Shown here one piece after another: positions 59,970 to 64,000 of a stretch of DNA of 64,000 bases. The position numbers were made by a program, and so were the translations under genes. Source of the DNA: a candidate division KSB1 bacterium (GTDB lineage Bacteria > Zhuqueibacterota > Zhuqueibacteria > JANLFK01 > Oleimicrobiaceae); assembly GCA_024655945.1 (NCBI GenBank), contig JANLFK010000002.1:306610-370609 (forward strand), in the 5' to 3' direction. Each line of letters starts with the position of its first letter. Positions within the stretch are counted from its first letter, which is position 1. Under the pieces are notes generated by a model. The model was not told where the DNA came from, searched no databases, and worked only from the letters and a program-made list of their open reading frames with translations.

Positions 59970-61802
59970 TCAGTGCTGGCCAGCGCCAACTCTGGCCAGA
60001 AGTCGCCCTCCGTCAGCGCGCAGGAGTCGACCGTTCTCCCACACCAGTCTGCCACCGACCAGCACCTGCGTCACCTGCGCGGTGGCGAGCCCTTGCGGGA
60101 GGGCTCCTGCGGGAAGCTTCAGCAAGGTCAGGTCGGCGACCTTCCCCACGGCAATGGAAACCCGGTCGGGAAGGTGAAAGGCCTCGGCCACGGTCGAGGT
60201 CCGTGCTCTCAGGCCCTCCCAGGTAGCTGGCGGCGCTGCCGCGGGGAAAGGAAGCTTCTCCGCGCCTACAACCGCTCGACCAAACCAGCGCACGACCTCT
60301 TGCCCAAGACCGCCTGGCTTGGCCGCTGTGTCGTCGTTCGCCACGACACCCAGCGCCCCGTTGGCCAGACAGGCGGCAAGTCGCAAAGCCGCGCAGGTAT
60401 CGTTCACATCCAAAGCATTGGCGTAGACCGCCACGCCCACATTCGTCGGCATGTACTTTTCGGAGGCAAGTCGCGTCAGGAACTGGCCGGCACTCTGCAC
60501 CGGGGCGGCGCAGATCGCCGAAGTGCAGCCTGCAGCAAGAAGCGCACGCAGCGAATCCGCAAGCGAGACCTGCTCGGCGCCTTGCACCACGGCGAAGAAC
60601 CCAGGCACGACCACCTTGCCGCTGGCATCTACGGTATCCTTAGCGGCAATACCGTCGAGGTCACCGATGTCGGCGATCACGCCCAGTGTGTCGCTTCCTG
60701 CTTTCCCCGCGGCGTCAAAGTTGATGGCAAGGTCGCCGCGGAAAGTCTGGTCATGGACGCCATCCCACACCAGTGCGTCCATCACCAAGAGGTCGTAGAG
60801 AGGGTCACCGTTCTCGGGGAGGGCATCGTACAGGGCGGGGTTGGCCAATTCGACGGCCCCGGTTGCAATGGCGTGCAGCGCCGTGAGAATCGCCACGAAG
60901 TTGAGCCGCACCATGAACTGGGGGTCATCTCTGTACCATCCGCCCGTTTCCAAGAGGACCGTGCTCGTGCCCCATGCCTGCATTGCGTCGCCGAATGCCC
61001 GGGGCATGAAGCCGGCGTCGTAGCGGGAGATGTGGCCGTAGACGAAAGGTGCAAGGCCCTGGGCAATGACTGCGGCCAGCTTTTTGGCGCGCACCCGCAC
61101 CGGATTATCGCTCTCTTCCCAGTCAAACGGCGGGGCAAGAAGTGCCACTGCTGCCAATTTGCCGCTGCCTCCCACCGTCCTCCTGCCGCTTTGGTCGTGC
61201 AGGTTGAAGGCGAACTGGGGCTGATAGCGCTCCCGCACGGCTTTCAGCGCTTGTCCCTCAGGCGTCTGCAGCGCGCGGGCATCCCGGTTGATGTCGATGC
61301 CCAGCGCGTTGCGCCGCTGTGCCCGCATGGCCCCGTCGGGATTGAGCATGGGCATCGCTAAGATGGTGACCCCCTCCAGCGTGCGCGCCACGAAAGGCTC
61401 CCTGCGATGCTGGGACAGGTAGGAGAGCACGTCCAGCAGGGCGCCAGTAGCCGTTGGTTCATCGCCGTGCATCTGCGACCAGAGCAGCACGCGCTGCGGG
61501 CCACGTCCTGCGCGGACCAGATGCAGGGCCCGCCCTTCCACTGAGCGGCCTACCTCCTCGAGCTGGAGGTCCGGCGACGACCGCACCAACTGGCGCAGGA
61601 TGAGGCAAAGCTCCGCGTGGCGGAGCTCCTGTGGCCGCTCCGGCGCCACCCTCACCCGGGGGTGCACCTCCCACAGGTGACGCTGGTCGAACACGGCCTC
61701 CTGGCCTCGGCTTGGCGAGGCAGCGCAAAAGAGAAAAGCGCCCACGAGCAACAGCACACCCCTCGTGCGTACAGAGCCCATCAGCAAAAGCCTGCCTTGC
61801 AC
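59970..61802 (-). CDS. Secreted M14 zinc carboxypeptidase with amidohydrolase-like C-terminal region
   Basis: 610 residues. GTG at 61802 follows GGAGGG; the signal peptide ends ASPSRGQ. The M14 domain (about 35-330) has the zinc ligands in SQMHGDEPT, the substrate Arg in GIDINRDA, the third zinc ligand in NLHDQS, and the catalytic Glu in VLLETGGWY. After a linker, residues about 370-600 resemble a degenerate amidohydrolase: DASGKVVVPGFF, a loop region without its usual His-x-His, and the tail motif VGKVADLTLLKLPAG plus VLVGGRLVWENGRLL. The second part lacks metal ligands, so it is probably structural or substrate-binding. Acts outside the cytoplasm on peptides or peptidoglycan fragments. Confidence 0.85.
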   Translation of the reverse strand: MQGRLLLMGSVRTRGVLLLVGAFLFCAASPSRGQEAVFDQRHLWEVHPRVRVAPERPQELRHAELCLILRQLVRSSPDLQLEEVGRSVEGRALHLVRAGRGPQRVLLWSQMHGDEPTATGALLDVLSYLSQHRREPFVARTLEGVTILAMPMLNPDGAMRAQRRNALGIDINRDARALQTPEGQALKAVRERYQPQFAFNLHDQSGRRTVGGSGKLAAVALLAPPFDWEESDNPVRVRAKKLAAVIAQGLAPFVYGHISRYDAGFMPRAFGDAMQAWGTSTVLLETGGWYRDDPQFMVRLNFVAILTALHAIATGAVELANPALYDALPENGDPLYDLLVMDALVWDGVHDQTFRGDLAINFDAAGKAGSDTLGVIADIGDLDGIAAKDTVDASGKVVVPGFFAVVQGAEQVSLADSLRALLAAGCTSAICAAPVQSAGQFLTRLASEKYMPTNVGVAVYANALDVNDTCAALRLAACLANGALGVVANDDTAAKPGGLGQEVVRWFGRAVVGAEKLPFPAAAPPATWEGLRARTSTVAEAFHLPDRVSIAVGKVADLTLLKLPAGALPQGLATAQVTQVLVGGRLVWENGRLLRADGGRLLARVGAGQH

Positions 61803-61870
61803 CGTTTCCCTCCTTCTTGCCTACGACGCGTCCTCTGTGGAGAGGTCATTCTCGGGGCCGCACCAACAGT

Positions 61871-62605
61871 CTACTCAGCCTTCCCCACGGCGGGCTTACG
61901 GGCTAACACCAGCATCTCAAAGTCATCCAGGCGCACCGGCCGACGCTCGAAACTCCCGGCAAGCGCGCCCCAGATCTCCACCACCTCGAAGCCAGCCATC
62001 TCCAAAAGCAACTTGATCTCCGGGCAGGTGTAATAGCGGTTTGAACAGGCGAGGCTGAACTCTCTGCCCTGCTCGTCAACGCCCCGCTCAGTCCAGTAGC
62101 CGACGCATCTCTCCACGTCCAGGTGCTCGTCACCTTCGGGACGCCGGAAAGCGAAGGCCGCATGCAGCGCGTTGAGGAGGAACCTGCCGCCCGGGCGCAA
62201 AGCGCGATGGACTTCGGAGAGCACCCGGCGGTTGTCCGCATCGCTTTCCAAGATGCCGAATGCCCCTTCGCACAGGGAAAAGGCCACGTCGAAGTTTCCG
62301 GCGAAAGGCAACGCCCGGGCGTCGGCACGGACCAGGTGCACCTTGGCATCGTGTTGGCGGGCGCAGGCTCGCGCCACCTGCAGCATGCGCGCCGACAGAT
62401 CTACCCCCACCGGCCGGAAGCCACGTCGCGCCAACTCTATCGAGTGCCGGCCCGCCCCGCAGGCAAGGTCCAGGATGCGCTCATCCGGGTGCAGGCGCAG
62501 CTGTTCGGTGAGAAAAGTGACCTCTTGCTCGGTTCCTTGCGTGAACCGATAGTCCAGGTAACGAACTCCGAGCCGCTCGAACAGCTCGCGATACCAGCTC
62601 GTCAT
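61871..62605 (-). CDS. Class I SAM-dependent methyltransferase
   Basis: 244 residues. Motif I ILDLACGAGRHSIELARRG (about 44-62), post-I VGVDLSARML, and a middle AFSLCEGAFGIL. The fold is a standard Rossmann methyltransferase, acting on an unknown small molecule. ATG at 62605 overlaps the stop of the DUF429 gene (ATGA), so translation is coupled. The long upstream frame belongs to a different reading frame of that gene. Confidence 0.88.
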   Translation of the reverse strand: MTSWYRELFERLGVRYLDYRFTQGTEQEVTFLTEQLRLHPDERILDLACGAGRHSIELARRGFRPVGVDLSARMLQVARACARQHDAKVHLVRADARALPFAGNFDVAFSLCEGAFGILESDADNRRVLSEVHRALRPGGRFLLNALHAAFAFRRPEGDEHLDVERCVGYWTERGVDEQGREFSLACSNRYYTCPEIKLLLEMAGFEVVEIWGALAGSFERRPVRLDDFEMLVLARKPAVGKAE

Positions 62606-63291
62606 GGTTTCGCCACTCCCCCTGGAATCACGATGTAGCCCTCCTGGGCATCGCCCACCAGCTCCGCACGTCCATGGGCAAGGAGATAGACCGTGTGGGC
62701 GGCCACGATCGCGTCCAGCTCGTGATGGCTGAGCTGCTGTCGGGGGAGCACAATCCCCAACTGGGTGAGCGCGGACGCGAGTAGTACGCGGCCGGCACTG
62801 GTTTGCTTGGCCGCCATTTGCGGACCGAAGAGCAGGCGCTTGCTGGCGTACGGGTAGACCTCGTGCACCACGAAACCTGCCCCGCGCAGCTGGCGATACA
62901 GCCCAATGCTGCGCAGCACCCAACTCTTGGCAAAGCTCCTTTTCACCGTGAAGAAGCAGCCGATCCCCCGTCGGGCGAGCTCCCTTTCGCAGAGGCGGCC
63001 CCTTCGCCCCTCGGGCTGCTCGTGGCTGCAGGTCGGCTCCCCGCTTTGGAAACAGCATTCTTGCAGCCCGACCGGCAAAGCGCACGGGCCATCAAGACCA
63101 ACGGCAAACAGGCCGTAGCGATGTCTCGCGAAGAAGGCGATGAGCTCGGCGTCGTCGAAGCGAGTCTCCGCGGCTATCACGCCAAGCCGGTCATCGAGGA
63201 TTGCCACCCCGCTTGGTCGCAGCGGACTGCCGCTGGGGTCAACACCGCCGTAGAGCAGGGCACGCCGGCTATTTGGGGGCTCTTTCTGCAC
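62602..63291 (-). CDS. DUF429 family protein (predicted RNase-H-fold nuclease)
   Basis: 229 residues. DUF429 signatures: GGVDPSGSP near the start, an internal VGLDGPCALP, HEVYPYAS and the C-terminal HELDAIVAAHTVYLL. The conserved Asp residues of the RNase-H-like fold are present at the first two places and in HELDA. Predicted metal-dependent nuclease, function unproven. GTG at 63291 has no ribosome site but sits where a transcript from the promoter at 63298-63325 would begin, so the mRNA may be leaderless. Coupled to the downstream methyltransferase. Confidence 0.85.
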   Translation of the reverse strand: MQKEPPNSRRALLYGGVDPSGSPLRPSGVAILDDRLGVIAAETRFDDAELIAFFARHRYGLFAVGLDGPCALPVGLQECCFQSGEPTCSHEQPEGRRGRLCERELARRGIGCFFTVKRSFAKSWVLRSIGLYRQLRGAGFVVHEVYPYASKRLLFGPQMAAKQTSAGRVLLASALTQLGIVLPRQQLSHHELDAIVAAHTVYLLAHGRAELVGDAQEGYIVIPGGVAKP

Positions 63292-63297
63292 ACCCTA

Positions 63298-63325
63298 AAG
63301 GTAGCATTCCCCAGGGAAAAATCAA
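63298..63325 (-). promoter_or_regulatory. Candidate promoter of the DUF429-methyltransferase pair
   Basis: TTGATT (63325-63320), 16 bases, TACCTT (63303-63298) on the minus strand. The predicted start would coincide with the GTG of the DUF429 gene. Confidence 0.4.
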
Positions 63326-63468
63326 CGGATTTCTGCAATGGTGATGGGGGAAGATACCTGACGTCTCCAAACATCCTGAGTTTGCAGCGCGCCGAACAGA
63401 TTTGGCTCTCTTTCACCAGGCACGGCCCTAGCCCGGGCACCGACCAGTGGCCGCTCCGAAAAAGGTCT

Positions 63469-63496
63469 TTGATTCTTGACGAGAAATGCGTAGATT
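63469..63496 (+). promoter_or_regulatory. Candidate promoter of the divergent kinase-fold gene
   Basis: TTGATT (63469-63474), 16 bases, TAGATT (63491-63496). Transcription would begin near 63503, about 35 bases before the ATG. Confidence 0.45.
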
Positions 63497-63537
63497 TGCC
63501 GGCGTCAATTCTCAGACAGGAATCAGACCCAACGAGC

Positions 63538-64000
63538 ATGGAACAGCTTGCCCGACTATATGAGAGAACCTACGGCCGGCAGCCGCTGACGATCGTGCAA
63601 CTCAAGGGCGACGGCTCAGACCGCCACATCTTCCGCCTGGCCGACGACAGGCAGTCGGTGATTGGCATCTGGAGCGAAGACCACGCCCTCAACGAGTCCT
63701 TCTTGGAATTCAGCCGCCACTTTGCCGACCATGGCCTCCGCGTTCCTGCCATCTACGCAGAGGACCTCTCCCAGGGAGTCTACTTGGAGCAGGACCTGGG
63801 GGATTGGACGCTCTTCGACTGGATGGTCGGCATTCGGGAGAAGGAAGGCTTCTCTCCGCGCATTGTGGCGATGTACCGCAAAGTGCTGGAGGACCTCCCG
63901 CTATTTCAGATCGTGGCAGGCAAGAGCATTGACTACAACCTCTGCCATCAACATCGGGAGTTCGGCGAAGACTCCATGGCGTGGGACCTGCACTATTTCC
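63538..64000 (+). CDS. Aminoglycoside-phosphotransferase-like protein, N-terminal part
   Basis: The only plus-strand gene. 154 codons are visible before the window ends. The start MEQLARLYERTYGRQPL is followed by a glycine-rich loop region (IVQLKGDGSDRHIFRLADD), then FSRHFADHGLRVPAIYAED and GVYLEQDLGDWTLFDWM. That is the N-lobe and hinge of the APH/choline-kinase fold, as in Bacteroidota proteins often fused to a nucleotidyltransferase. Expected to phosphorylate a small hydroxyl compound or sugar; substrate unknown. The ATG at 63538 has a distant AGG only. Catalytic HxD is beyond the edge. Confidence 0.75.
   Translation, partial: MEQLARLYERTYGRQPLTIVQLKGDGSDRHIFRLADDRQSVIGIWSEDHALNESFLEFSRHFADHGLRVPAIYAEDLSQGVYLEQDLGDWTLFDWMVGIREKEGFSPRIVAMYRKVLEDLPLFQIVAGKSIDYNLCHQHREFGEDSMAWDLHYF

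Noticed and set aside
61871-63085. 404-codon frame around the methyltransferase
   Set aside because: Only residues after the ATG at 62605 resemble protein; the N-terminal 160 residues are a shadow of the DUF429 gene.

Overview
The window is a 64 kb piece of what looks like a chromosome from an uncultured bacterium of the FCB superphylum. A KSB1- or Calditrichota-like lineage is my best guess. The reasons are several secreted proteins ending in a FlgD-like, type-IX-style sorting domain (NPFN...LV.R ends), a PorV/PorQ-family outer-membrane protein, a carboxypeptidase-regulatory-domain TonB receptor, and promoters of the form TTGACA-17-TATATT. The lineage is an inference and no marker in the window proves it. 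Every gene is on the minus strand except the truncated kinase at the right edge.

Region 1 (1-8.8 kb): the start of a primary-type sigma factor, a ferritin-like helical protein, then sugar metabolism. An L-rhamnose isomerase and a lactate-racemase (LarA) homologue are coupled behind a strong promoter and a structured leader with an internal terminator. A creatininase-family amidohydrolase, tRNA-Lys(CTT) with its own promoter and terminator, a KDG-kinase-like PfkB kinase and a GH1 beta-glucosidase follow. A possible frameshifted small gene lies between the creatininase and the rhamnose isomerase.

Region 2 (9-31.5 kb): secreted and envelope proteins. Two adjacent proteins share an unrecognised ~230-residue domain with an HYPPN motif. 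A GH63-like glycosidase and an HExxH metalloprotease share a different unrecognised module, inserted in the glycosidase. An EF-hand periplasmic protein overlaps a NicO-type nickel/cobalt transporter. A run of two lipoproteins, a TonB receptor, two tandem paralogous secreted proteins and PorV looks like one operon. A LamG-containing secreted protein has its own strong promoter and terminator.

Region 3 (31.7-38 kb): six tightly packed genes encode an SMP-30-like lipoprotein, a predicted outer-membrane barrel, a LolD-type ATPase, two FtsX-type permeases and a LolA-like carrier. This is a plausible cell-envelope export system. tRNA-Lys(TTT) follows.

Region 4 (38.3-59.9 kb): an exopolysaccharide or O-antigen locus. 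It holds dTDP- and UDP-sugar enzymes (RfbB, RfbC-like, WbpA-type dehydrogenase, UDP-GlcNAc 2-epimerase), a polyprenyl-phosphate sugar transferase, glycosyltransferases, two flippases, a polymerase, a chain-length regulator, an export protein and a methyltransferase. serS, an NhaC antiporter and a YfcE-type phosphoesterase are embedded in it. A good promoter stands at its 5' end (59862-59890).

Region 5 (60-64 kb): an M14 carboxypeptidase with an amidohydrolase-like tail, a methyltransferase coupled to a DUF429 protein, and a divergent kinase-fold gene running off the edge.
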